Source: Oligoflexia bacterium (GTDB lineage Bacteria > Bdellovibrionota_B > Oligoflexia > Oligoflexales > JAGOVF01). From it: a stretch of 64,000 nucleotides of DNA. This document shows, one piece after another, positions 17,188 to 25,678 of this stretch (position 1 is the stretch's first letter; each line of letters begins with the position of its first letter). Position numbers and translations under genes: made by a program. The stretch covers positions 1 to 64,000 of the forward strand of contig JAUILP010000009.1 of NCBI GenBank assembly GCA_030432875.1, written 5' to 3'. Below the pieces are notes generated by a model. That model was not told where the DNA came from and ran no database searches. It saw only the letters and a program-made list of their open reading frames with translations.

Positions 17188-18228
17188 ATGAATGATCGAC
17201 TGACGCAGTATAGTCACGGTGCGGGGTGTGGGTGCAAAATTTCGCCACAAGTACTTAGGGAAATTTTAGGCGACCTTCATTCGGGGGTTGGAGAGCAATT
17301 TTTGAACCTTGTTGTCGGCAATGACTCTCAGGATGACGCTGCAGTGTTTGATATCGGCGGAGGCCGTGGAATCATTTCGACGACGGATTTTTTTATGCCC
17401 ATTGTCGATGATGCTTATGATTTTGGCTGGATCGCCAGCGCCAATGCCTTAAGTGATGTCTATGCCATGGGAGGAACGCCTCTTATGGCTATTGCTATCC
17501 TCGGATGGCCCATCAAGACGCTGTCTCCAAAAATTGCAAGTAAAGTCCTCGCTGGTGCCAAAGCGGTTTGTTCCGAAGCAGGTATTCCGCTTGCTGGCGG
17601 GCATAGCATCGATACACAAGAACCTATTTTCGGGCTCGCTGTTACCGGCGAGGTGGACTTAGCGCAAATGAAGCGCAACAACACCGCGACAGCAGGATGT
17701 TCACTTTTTCTGACTAAACCCCTGGGGGTTGGTATTTTAACGACAGCAGAAAAAAAAGGGGTTTTACACAAGGAACATATTGGCCTCGCCGCAGAGCAAA
17801 TGAAACGGCTGAATAAAGCCGGTAGGGTTTTTGCTCGCTTGGATTATATCAAAGCCATGACGGATGTTACGGGGTTTGGCCTAACCGGACACTTACTGGA
17901 AATGTGTGCTGGAAATAATCTATCTGCCGAAATAAACTACGCCCATATCCCCGTATTGCCAGGTGTAAACGAATACTTAAAAAATGGGGTTTTTCCCGGA
18001 GGGACGGAACGCAATTTGTTGAGCTATGGATCCGCCCTCAAATGCGAGGACATTCTTTTACGCCATTTGCTTGCTGATCCGCAAACTAGCGGAGGGCTGC
18101 TTGTTGCAGTCGATGCACAAAGCGGTAACGAATTTCGTTCGGTGCTCAAAGAAAATAACCTATCAGCATGGAAAATTGGTCAGCTTAAAAAAGGTGATCC
18201 GAGCACAATTAGGGTTGTCGTTGAATGA
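17188..18228 (+). CDS. selD: selenide, water dikinase SelD
   Basis: 346 residues. It makes selenophosphate from selenide and ATP, for selenocysteine or 2-selenouridine. The N terminus [11 protein letters not shown] carries the catalytic Cys and Lys; the position often occupied by Sec is Cys here. Further motifs are [36 protein letters not shown] and [12 protein letters not shown], all typical and complete. ATG 17188 follows AAGG. It is co-directional with fabI, a pairing with no obvious metabolic reason. selA, selB, selC and selU are not in the window, so the use of selenophosphate cannot be told. Confidence 0.95.
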   Translation: MNDRLTQYSHGAGCGCKISPQVLREILGDLHSGVGEQFLNLVVGNDSQDDAAVFDIGGGRGIISTTDFFMPIVDDAYDFGWIASANALSDVYAMGGTPLMAIAILGWPIKTLSPKIASKVLAGAKAVCSEAGIPLAGGHSIDTQEPIFGLAVTGEVDLAQMKRNNTATAGCSLFLTKPLGVGILTTAEKKGVLHKEHIGLAAEQMKRLNKAGRVFARLDYIKAMTDVTGFGLTGHLLEMCAGNNLSAEINYAHIPVLPGVNEYLKNGVFPGGTERNLLSYGSALKCEDILLRHLLADPQTSGGLLVAVDAQSGNEFRSVLKENNLSAWKIGQLKKGDPSTIRVVVE

Positions 18229-18448
18229 TGCCTAAATCCCCTTAATTTGGAAATTGATATTAACACCAGTGTTTATTTCTTGCTCAATATTTTGTATTGG
18301 TCTAAATTTTCTCAGGTGATGAATGAGTATTCCTTTAGCCCTTATTTTTTTAAAAGGTGTTGCAAAAATATATGCTGGTATAAGAATATGAAAACTTGTT
18401 TGTTGAATTAAGAGTTTTTTGAAAAATATTATTTTTGGAGCGTGTTCA

Positions 18449-18835
18449 ATGAAAAAAATTCCTCTCATTGCTAGAGTTATTATGGGTTTAATCTTTTTTG
18501 TTTTTGGCTTAAATGGATTTTTCAATTTCATACCCATGCCAGAAGTTATGCCAGAAAAATTAGTAGTTTTTACAAACGGCTTGATGGCTGCAGGCTATTT
18601 TTTTCCTCTTCTTAAAGGAACGGAAGTTATTTGTGGTGCCCTGCTTTTAGCTGGCGTTTTTGTTCCGCTGGCATTGATTGTACTAGCGCCAATTATCTTA
18701 AATATTTTTCTGGTGCATGTATTTTTAGCACCCGATGGACTGCCAATGGCTCTTGCTATCGGCGGATTAGAAATATATTTGGCTTTTTTTGCTAAACCCT
18801 ACAGCGATGTCGTGAAGAAGATTTTTAAAGGCTAA
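18449..18835 (+). CDS. DoxX-like small membrane protein
   Basis: 128 residues from ATG 18449, with GGAG 9 nt upstream; the longer frame begins at TTG 18419. It has four hydrophobic helices: an N-terminal KKIPLIARVIMGLIFFVFGLNGF, then GTEVICGALLLAGVFVPLALIVLAPI, then NIFLVHVFLAPDGLPMA and a last helix. The layout and the PLLKGTEV and LAPIILNIFLVH motifs fit DoxX-family proteins, several of which are linked to redox or sulfur metabolism. The specific role is unknown. Confidence 0.7.
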   Translation: MKKIPLIARVIMGLIFFVFGLNGFFNFIPMPEVMPEKLVVFTNGLMAAGYFFPLLKGTEVICGALLLAGVFVPLALIVLAPIILNIFLVHVFLAPDGLPMALAIGGLEIYLAFFAKPYSDVVKKIFKG

Positions 18836-18892
18836 AAAAACTAGAATCAACTCCCCTTAAACCAATTTTTTTATAAGATATCCTCTGAATTA

Positions 18893-19717
18893 TTATGCAA
18901 GCTCTTTGTATCTTTCAAGAATTTGTTGTTCCATCCTACCGCGGCGTTTTGCGGGGATGGGTACTCTTAGGATGAGGTCAATCCGGTTCACATCCGGAAA
19001 ATTAATGGAGACTCTAGGATCTACTGAAGGCAGCTCTAACCCCTCTCGTTTTTCTATTCGGGTAAATTGCTCTTTAGCATCATCTATGTAAGGCAGCGAT
19101 GCTTCCCGTGCTGCGGTTAGGAGTTTTTCTCTTTCTTTTTGCCAATCACTCTGCAAAGAAAGGGGTATTTTTATGATGATAACTACATATTTACCTGTAG
19201 AAGTTTCATTGACGACATACTGACTGAGAAAAAGGCTATTGGGAAGCGTAATAACTCTGCCGGTAAATTGGTGCAAATCTTTTCCTGGGCCGATTTCATG
19301 TATCAGCGTGACAAATAAATTATGGCTAATAACGTCGCCGCGAATGTTATTGACTTCAATACGATCACCAATATCAAAGTGCCCAAAACTTGCTTTAAGA
19401 ATGCCGCCAAGGAGACATAAAATCAGTTCTTTTGTCCCAATAACCAAAGCTGCCGCTATTGCAATCAAGGAAACCGCAAACGCTCTTAATTCACTTCCCC
19501 ATATCGCAATGATGCCGAAAATGGTAAATAAAATTGCAGAATTTCTTAAATGCACGACCCATTTTCGTTTGAGGTCTGGAGTAGAAAGATCACTTTTCAT
19601 GATGGCGCGCACTGCGAAAAATCTAATCGTCAAGGCCATTAAAATTAAAAAGATCGTTGCTATGATATCTTTTAAAATCACGCTAGATTTTAATGACAAA
19701 AAAATTTCCTGGATCAC
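18893..19717 (-). CDS. MscS-family mechanosensitive ion channel
   Basis: 274 residues. There are membrane helices near residues 15-35 and 62-78, and then the pore-like helix VSLIAIAAALVIGTKELILCLLGGILKA. The MscS beta domain follows, with FDIGDRIEVNNIRGDV and ITLPNSLFLSQYVVN. The last part (RVSINFPDVNRIDLILRVPIP) is the C-terminal alpha/beta domain. These channels release solutes on hypo-osmotic shock. The start is GTG 19717, right after AGGAGG. Confidence 0.85.
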   Translation of the reverse strand: MIQEIFLSLKSSVILKDIIATIFLILMALTIRFFAVRAIMKSDLSTPDLKRKWVVHLRNSAILFTIFGIIAIWGSELRAFAVSLIAIAAALVIGTKELILCLLGGILKASFGHFDIGDRIEVNNIRGDVISHNLFVTLIHEIGPGKDLHQFTGRVITLPNSLFLSQYVVNETSTGKYVVIIIKIPLSLQSDWQKEREKLLTAAREASLPYIDDAKEQFTRIEKREGLELPSVDPRVSINFPDVNRIDLILRVPIPAKRRGRMEQQILERYKELA

Positions 19718-20034
19718 ATTTCCTCCTAAATCACCAGCATTATCCCTAAAGGGTCCATTTTATTATACTATCTTATCAGATAATAAAGGCGGTACCTAAA
19801 TCACTTGATATCAGAGAAAAAAATGAAAAAAAAAATTATATGGCACATAATTTGCTTAAGTCTGCAAGCTGCTGTTTGAGAATGTATTTATGTAGAAATT
19901 TATATGCGCTACTATATGACTTGAAACAGCAATAACTTTTCCTGTGGTACCAGTGAGTTTCTATACTAACCCCGTGTGAAACTCATTTTAAGATGCTATT
20001 TTTAAACCATTACCCTTTTTCATTAGGATTTGAC
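19718..20034. other. divergent intergenic region with a dyad and a signal-peptide-like mini-frame
   Basis: 317 nt between mscS (minus) and the metallopeptidase gene (plus). The 11-bp palindrome TTATCAGATAA (19773-19783) could be an operator. At 19823-19879 an 18-codon frame reads MKKKIIWHIICLSLQAAV, which looks like a signal peptide that stops at once and may be a gene relic. No other gene is evident. Confidence 0.35.
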
Positions 20035-21630
20035 ATGACACATCAACGAATTTTACTTCCCCTTATTATAACCATCGGATGCTTAGCCTGTTCCTGCTCA
20101 AAAAATAAAGAGAACTCTCATCAAGAGGTATCGCCTTTTCCCCCTATTACGGGCGTTAAATCATTTACTTTGGGGACACCTATCATTCAACAATATGCTA
20201 GCAGTAATTGTCAAAAGGAGTCTCTCGCATCATCTATTCCTAGCTTTAATTACAGCATCTATAAGGGTGGCAGCACAGAAACCATGAGTTTAGCTAAAGA
20301 TCTCAAAATGGGTGAGCGCGGACTCTCTATAGATTTTATTGACTACGCCTATACCGGGCAATATACCAATTTAGAAGCAGGATATTTGGCAGAAAATGGA
20401 AATGGTTTTGTTTCACTCAACATCGCATTTAGCTATGACAAAAAATACGTCCGCGTCTGTTCAGAAAACCCTACATTTACGCGAGGGTCTATTGAGGCAA
20501 CGACGCTGTCCAGTATTGCCTCGCTCCTCAATGCTCATGAATTTTATAATTTACTTGAAACAGGAACTACTTTACCTCATGTCACCGTAAATATTCTTCC
20601 TAAATTAAGTTTTAAGATTGCTATGAAAGTCGCTCAAGATGCCCAGGAAAATGATACATCAGGAATGCTCGGCAGCGTTCCCGAAAAAATGAATAATAAA
20701 GACATAAAATATTCGTTAACAGATAATGCCGCCTGGGGACTATCCGATCCCACCACTGACGAAAGCGGAACCGAGATACCTGGTATGCCAGAGTTTTTTA
20801 TCTTTCCTCAAAGCCAGGAGGCTGTGTCTCAGGACTGGTTCTCTTCACAGCCCCTTTGGGAACTCCCTTTTGTCTTGCATCACGAATTTGGGCACCATAT
20901 TTTTTACACATTTTTTCCCAAACTATTTACGGACTCCTACCAGTTAAAAGAATTTTCGCAAAAACTTGGGGGCAATATTTTTATGCGTACAGGTATTAAA
21001 CCCGTAGACCATCTACTCTCTGGAAATTACGCGCCTGTGACGGAAGTAGCCTCCGCTATCAATGAGGGCTTCGCTGATCTATATGCTCAGTATTCTCTCG
21101 GTGGTACTACGGATATTGCGCTTGTTAAATGCATGAACGGGACGCGGGATGTCAGTTCGAAAACGTTTTATGACGGCGTTTCTAAAGAGCTCAGCACGAC
21201 CGTATGGGAAACATTTGGCGCTGAGCAAAAAGAGGATGATACAGGCCCCTTTAACATCCCTAACCCGGAAGACATCAACTGCGCTAAATACGATTTTAAA
21301 GATTCACACATCATTGGAGCCGTTCTCGCTCACGGTGTTTATGCGCTTTGGGAAAAAACTAACTTAGCTAAAAATGACGCTCTAGGGGTCAAACGAGGGC
21401 GTGCGCTCCTTGAATGGATTTCGGCTCAAAACTCTAGAATAAGCACTTATGAGTCAGGCTTTAGCCTCATGGAAATCGCTTTAAAAGAAGCCTTTGCCTT
21501 GGCCCGAGAAAATACCGATGCGGACGGGGTTCCCGCGCTCTGCACTCTGATGCAGATAAAATTCCCTCATTTTTACGCTTTTTGGGAGAATAACAGTATT
21601 CCCCCAGAACTTTCTGCCTGCTTTGATTAA
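20035..21630 (+). CDS. secreted zinc metallopeptidase-like lipoprotein
   Basis: 531 residues from ATG 20035, which has AGGA 6 nt upstream; the longer frame begins at 19993. The N terminus MTHQRILLPLIITIGCLACSCSKN is a lipoprotein-like signal rich in Cys. At about residues 285-290 the sequence LHHEFGHHIFYTFF contains HExxH. NEGFADLYAQYSLGG follows about 70 residues later and supplies a likely third ligand (Glu), in gluzincin style. There is a long mature N-terminal region with no recognised fold. It is probably anchored at the outer membrane or periplasm. No near neighbour hints at the substrate. Confidence 0.72.
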   Translation: MTHQRILLPLIITIGCLACSCSKNKENSHQEVSPFPPITGVKSFTLGTPIIQQYASSNCQKESLASSIPSFNYSIYKGGSTETMSLAKDLKMGERGLSIDFIDYAYTGQYTNLEAGYLAENGNGFVSLNIAFSYDKKYVRVCSENPTFTRGSIEATTLSSIASLLNAHEFYNLLETGTTLPHVTVNILPKLSFKIAMKVAQDAQENDTSGMLGSVPEKMNNKDIKYSLTDNAAWGLSDPTTDESGTEIPGMPEFFIFPQSQEAVSQDWFSSQPLWELPFVLHHEFGHHIFYTFFPKLFTDSYQLKEFSQKLGGNIFMRTGIKPVDHLLSGNYAPVTEVASAINEGFADLYAQYSLGGTTDIALVKCMNGTRDVSSKTFYDGVSKELSTTVWETFGAEQKEDDTGPFNIPNPEDINCAKYDFKDSHIIGAVLAHGVYALWEKTNLAKNDALGVKRGRALLEWISAQNSRISTYESGFSLMEIALKEAFALARENTDADGVPALCTLMQIKFPHFYAFWENNSIPPELSACFD

Positions 21631-21641
21631 AGATCCCCTCA

Positions 21642-22031
21642 TCAGATATTTTCGATAACCGTTTTTAGCATTTTCTGAACAGTCTCGGCAATCGGGTGCA
21701 GGCTTTTATTTTCTATTGCCTGCATCGACGCCATGGGGTCAACGGCAGAAATTTCGACAGGACCATTTTCAGTCTTTTGCTGAAGGATCACATTACAGGG
21801 AAGCATAGTCCCAATTTTGTCTTCAGCCTGCAGGGCTTGGTAGGCCATTTTCGGGTTGCAGGCACCTAGTATTTGGTAGCGATAAAAATCGACATCGAGT
21901 TTCTTTTTCAATGTTGCTTGTACATCAATTTCTGTGAGAACACCAAATCCCTGTTCCTGCAAAGCGGCCGTGGTTTTTGTTTTCGCTTCGTCAAAAGTAC
22001 AGCTCAGAGATTTTGTGAAACAATATGCCAT
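21642..22031 (-). CDS. DUF302 family protein
   Basis: 129 residues from ATG 22031, which has AAGGGGG upstream; the longer frame begins with GTG 22049. The pattern is DUF302: SCTFDEAKTKTTAALQEQGFGVLTEIDVQATLKKKL, then YQILGACNPKMAYQAL and IGTMLPCNVILQQ. No signal peptide is seen. DUF302 proteins are small alpha/beta proteins of unclear function; the two Cys residues in LGACNP and LPCNV are common in them. It converges with the metallopeptidase gene, whose stop lies 11 nt away. Confidence 0.85.
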   Translation of the reverse strand: MAYCFTKSLSCTFDEAKTKTTAALQEQGFGVLTEIDVQATLKKKLDVDFYRYQILGACNPKMAYQALQAEDKIGTMLPCNVILQQKTENGPVEISAVDPMASMQAIENKSLHPIAETVQKMLKTVIENI

Positions 22032-22286
22032 AATAAGCCCCCTTTTCACCTAAAAAAACGTTGAAACTTGTCAGGTATCGTTGCTCTGATGAAAAAAGTC
22101 CCATGCTCCAACCCACCACAGCAGCAACTCAGCCTAGTACAAAAGCATAGTACCAAGCCATGACATTAATGTACAAGTTATTCATAGATTACCCCTGTTT
22201 TATTTAGTAAAATTCCCGTAACACAAAGAGAGCAGTTTAGGCATAAAACCCGTGATCTCACGCTTTTTCCAAGGGAGACACCCGAT

Positions 22287-23690
22287 ATGGACGCGATGCT
22301 AAAAATAAGTTCACCGTACGATGGTCGGTTGGTTGGAGAGCTACCTTATAGCACCGAAAAAAATGTTAGCGATTTTTTGCAACAGGCTCAGTCTCTCCTT
22401 GACTCGCCGGAGCCCGCTCTCCCCAATGAACTACGCCGAACCATTTTATTAAGATCAGCCGAACTCCTAAAATCCAAAAAAAGTGAGTTTATCGAAACTA
22501 TGGTAAGCGAAGGCGGAAAACCGTTTCGTGATTCGGAAGTCGAATTCGATCGCGCTGTATCTGGTTTAGAATATCTTGCTTCCTTTATGCTGACTCTAGG
22601 GGGCCGAGAAATCCCCATGGGATTGAATAAGGCTTCTGCGCAGAGGCGTGCGTTTACGGTGAGAGAACCTCTCGGAACGGTTCTGGCTATTAGCGCCTTC
22701 AATCATCCCTTAAACCTTATCGTACACCAGGTAGGCCCGGCATTTGCTGCGGGTTGCCCCGTACTCGTAAAACCGGCAAGTACTACGCCCCTCACCTGTA
22801 AGAAATTTATTGACATCATGCATGCGGCAGGAGCCCCGAAAGAATGGCTCGATATGGCGATCATCCCGGCAAAAGTTGCTGAAAAATTTGTGCGTTCCCC
22901 TCTCATTGAGCATCTCTCTTTTATCGGTTCGGCCAAAGTTGGCTTTTATCTCAAGTCGATTTTAGCTCCAGGGGTAAGCTGCACTTTAGAGCATGGTGGC
23001 TCCGCCCCAGTCATCATCAGTGCTGATGCTGACCTAGAGCAAATTCTCCCTGCGATAGTCAAAGGAGCATTCTATCACTCTGGCCAAGTTTGCGTATCGG
23101 TACAGAGAGTTTTTATTGCCAAATCTATTTATGCCCAGGCAAAAGAACAGCTAATCACTTTAGCAAATGCCCTTGTCTTAGGTGACCCAGCTAATCAGGA
23201 TACGGATCTTGGGCCCATGATAACCCCGGAAGAACATGAGCGCATTAAACTCTGGCAACAAGAAGCAGTTAAGCAGGGAGCAAAAATCCTTTGCGGCGGC
23301 GAACCCTTAGAGAACCAGCTTTTTATGCCAACCATCCTAGAAAATGTTTTGCCCGGCTGCCAGCTCGGTCATGAAGAAGCCTTTGGACCTATTTTAGTTC
23401 TCTATCCCTTTGATGATATTGGTGAAGCGGTATCTAAAGCCAATAGCCTTCCTTTTCTTTTTCAAGCAGCGGTATGCACGCGCGATTTGGATACTGCATT
23501 CTTTGCTGCTTCGCGGTTAAAAGCAACGAGCGTAATGATTAATGATCACACCGCTTTTCGCGTTGACTGGATGCCTTTTGGCGGGCGCAAGGAATCCGGT
23601 GAGGGTATGGGCGGACTCGCTGACAGTGTGATAAAACTTTCGCCCGAAAAAATGATGGTGTTTAAAAGTTCTGGTTGGAGAAGTTTATGA
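22287..23690 (+). CDS. NAD(P)-dependent aldehyde dehydrogenase
   Basis: 467 residues with an intact aldehyde dehydrogenase active site, unlike the one at 1732-3258. It has Asn in SAFNHPLN, Lys in VKPAS, the general base Glu in TLEHGGSAP, nucleophile Cys in SGQVCVSVQ and Glu in GHEEAFGP. The nearest subgroup by eye is the lactaldehyde/non-phosphorylating glyceraldehyde-3-phosphate type, but the substrate cannot be read. ATG 22287 has GGGAG about 9 nt upstream. It overlaps the next gene by 4 nt (ATGA), so translation is probably coupled. Confidence 0.9.
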   Translation: MDAMLKISSPYDGRLVGELPYSTEKNVSDFLQQAQSLLDSPEPALPNELRRTILLRSAELLKSKKSEFIETMVSEGGKPFRDSEVEFDRAVSGLEYLASFMLTLGGREIPMGLNKASAQRRAFTVREPLGTVLAISAFNHPLNLIVHQVGPAFAAGCPVLVKPASTTPLTCKKFIDIMHAAGAPKEWLDMAIIPAKVAEKFVRSPLIEHLSFIGSAKVGFYLKSILAPGVSCTLEHGGSAPVIISADADLEQILPAIVKGAFYHSGQVCVSVQRVFIAKSIYAQAKEQLITLANALVLGDPANQDTDLGPMITPEEHERIKLWQQEAVKQGAKILCGGEPLENQLFMPTILENVLPGCQLGHEEAFGPILVLYPFDDIGEAVSKANSLPFLFQAAVCTRDLDTAFFAASRLKATSVMINDHTAFRVDWMPFGGRKESGEGMGGLADSVIKLSPEKMMVFKSSGWRSL

Positions 23691-24292
23691 TTGAAACGAT
23701 AATAATGGACATGGGCAATGTGCTCATCAATTTTTCTTACAAGATCGCGGCGCAGCAAGTTTCAAAACTCTGCCAGACAAAACCGGAAGTCCTCAAAGAA
23801 TTTTTATTTGATAGCGGTCTGCAGGATTCCTACGAAGCCGGTAAATATAGTAGCGCTGAGATTTTTGATCTTTTTAAGCAAAATTTTAAGGCTAATTTTT
23901 CCTTAGAAGATCTAAAAAAAGCAGCCTGCAGTATGTTTTGGCCAAAACCCGAAATGGCAGAGTTAGCAAAAACTCTGCGCGATCAGGGTTACCGCATGCT
24001 TCTCCTCTCTAATGTCTGTGATATTCATTTCGGATTTATTAAAGAGAACTACCAGTTCCTCGATTATTTTGATCACTTAGTGCTATCCTATCAGGTTGGG
24101 TGCTGCAAACCAGATCAGGAAATTTATCACAAGGCTTTGGCTTTAGCGGATGCTCCACCGAACAAATGCTTTTTTATTGATGATTTGCTTGAAAACGTTA
24201 AGGCCGCAACGAAAATCGGTATTGTTGGGCACCATTTTAGCGAAATAGCAGAGCTCAAAAATACCATGAAGACTCTGGGGATTAGGTACTAA
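23687..24292 (+). CDS. HAD-superfamily hydrolase (YihX-like)
   Basis: 201 residues from ATG 23687, with GGAG 6 nt upstream inside the preceding gene. Motif I reads MDMGNVLINF, with the nucleophilic Asp and Gly in place of the second Asp, as in YihX-type sugar phosphatases. Motif II is LLLSNVCD, the motif III lysine is in CCKPDQEIY, and motif IV is CFFIDDLLENV. It is probably a small-molecule phosphatase coupled to the adjacent aldehyde dehydrogenase. The substrate is unknown. Confidence 0.85.
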   Translation: MIETIIMDMGNVLINFSYKIAAQQVSKLCQTKPEVLKEFLFDSGLQDSYEAGKYSSAEIFDLFKQNFKANFSLEDLKKAACSMFWPKPEMAELAKTLRDQGYRMLLLSNVCDIHFGFIKENYQFLDYFDHLVLSYQVGCCKPDQEIYHKALALADAPPNKCFFIDDLLENVKAATKIGIVGHHFSEIAELKNTMKTLGIRY

Positions 24293-24323
24293 AAAAATTG
24301 ATTTTCTTTTAATTGCTTTTGTC

Positions 24324-25376
24324 CTAGCATCCAGAATGACAGAACCAAGCGACATAGCTTTTCTTAAAATTTTCTTTAACAGTATCGCTTTTATAATTGA
24401 GAGCATCTGAGTCCTTAACATGAACACATTTCCAAGTTCGACCACTATCAGTTTTTGTTTTGTAACCAGTTCCTTCACTTTTAGACTCAAAATAAATCGT
24501 ATGGGCTGTGGACGGTCCATCACGGAATCTGCAGTTTCCACCAAAACTACACGCATATTTTGAAGGATTTGCAATAGCATTCCCTTCTGTACCACAGGAA
24601 TCAACGAAAAATTTTGTGCATCCGGTTACCGTCGGCGTCGCGTGGCAAATAGTGGCCCGCTCAGTCGCACATGAGGCTGCAGAAACATCTGTATTACACG
24701 CCACAGCCGTTTCCCCACCTTGAACCGGCTCTTCTTCAACCGGATTGTCAACCACATCTTCTACGACAGCTGCTGCAGCAACCTCCGCAGCAAAGGCGAC
24801 ACATTCCTCAGACGTGGCTTGCGCTGAAGCGTTGCAGTACTCAGCCCAAAAGCTCTTGCAATTTTCTGGGGCGGTATATTTTAAAGCACAGCTTTCTTTG
24901 CCAGGTTCCACGACAATTTCTACTTCCGCGGCTGTGGAGGATGCCTTACATTCAATGGCTTCTGGTTCCGTTTTTATCTTCTCAGTGCAGTATCCCTGGC
25001 AGTAAGGCCTGGAGAGATTGGTGGGACATGTCGCCGCTAAATTAGCGCAATATTCGTAGGAATAAGCGTCTAAAGAACAGACTTTTTGACATAAGTCCCC
25101 GTATAATGAAGGATTTTCTGCACATTTTTGCAGGGCAAGGCTTTTACAGTCCGAGATCGTCAGTTCCGGGTCATTTGTGCAACGATTTTCAATGCTATCA
25201 AGAGCTATGTCCCGAACTTTCTGCCCTGCGGGGGCAGGTGCAGATTGGCAGTCAGTATCACAGTCAAGCACAGGTTTATCCCTCGTTCTCGACTTACAGC
25301 TATCAATTAATCCTGCGATGCTGAGAATAAAAGCAAAACCAATCACTAAGTGGGCATATTTTTTCAAAATTTTCAT
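24324..25376 (-). CDS. cysteine-rich secreted protein, unknown function
   Basis: 350 residues from ATG 25376, which has AGGA 8 nt upstream; the longer frame begins at 25439. The signal peptide is MKILKKYAHLVIGFAFILSIAGLIDSC, and the Cys could be a weak lipobox. The mature part has roughly thirty cysteines spaced by 6-20 residues, many in short motifs such as DCDTDC, YCQGYC, CKSFWAEYC and CTKFFVDSC, so a disulfide-rich extracellular protein is likely. A central low-complexity Ala/Val/Glu stretch (AAEVAAAAVVEDVVDNPVEE) splits two Cys-rich parts. The C terminus (TWKCVHVKDSDALNY...WFCHSGC) may be a separate small domain. No family is recognised. Confidence 0.7.
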   Translation of the reverse strand: MKILKKYAHLVIGFAFILSIAGLIDSCKSRTRDKPVLDCDTDCQSAPAPAGQKVRDIALDSIENRCTNDPELTISDCKSLALQKCAENPSLYGDLCQKVCSLDAYSYEYCANLAATCPTNLSRPYCQGYCTEKIKTEPEAIECKASSTAAEVEIVVEPGKESCALKYTAPENCKSFWAEYCNASAQATSEECVAFAAEVAAAAVVEDVVDNPVEEEPVQGGETAVACNTDVSAASCATERATICHATPTVTGCTKFFVDSCGTEGNAIANPSKYACSFGGNCRFRDGPSTAHTIYFESKSEGTGYKTKTDSGRTWKCVHVKDSDALNYKSDTVKENFKKSYVAWFCHSGC

Positions 25377-25678
25377 TTCAAACATCCTAAAAATATTAAA
25401 ATATTTAATATAATCGGTAAGTTTTACGCTTATCGGCAATAGGGCTGGAAAACTTTAGGATAAAAGATATTAATAATCTTTTTGGGTTAGCATTTTAAGA
25501 CCAAGGATTATAACGAAATTTGCCGCCAAGGCTAGCGCAGCTTCGCTTATTATGCGCCTTGTACTCTTCAGCGTACTCATTTTGCAGTTCTAGTCAAAAA
25601 TCAAGTATTCAGCATGGACCCAATCATATAAAAGGAGGGGGTAACGGATTTAACTATTTGCACTCACGGAGTCTAAAA
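25377..25678. other. divergent intergenic region between two secreted-protein genes
   Basis: 302 nt. It contains a strong Shine-Dalgarno-like AAAGGAGGGGG at about 25631-25641 that is not followed by a usable start at normal distance. The true start at 25679 has its own GGAG. No clear promoter, hairpin or RNA is seen. Confidence 0.3.

Noticed and set aside
19239-19799. 186-codon plus-strand frame over the MscS gene
   Set aside because: It is antisense to a clearly conserved channel gene and shows no domain, so it is a shadow.
22032-22286. Small gene or RNA between the DUF302 and aldehyde dehydrogenase genes
   Set aside because: No frame with a start and Shine-Dalgarno, and no convincing fold.
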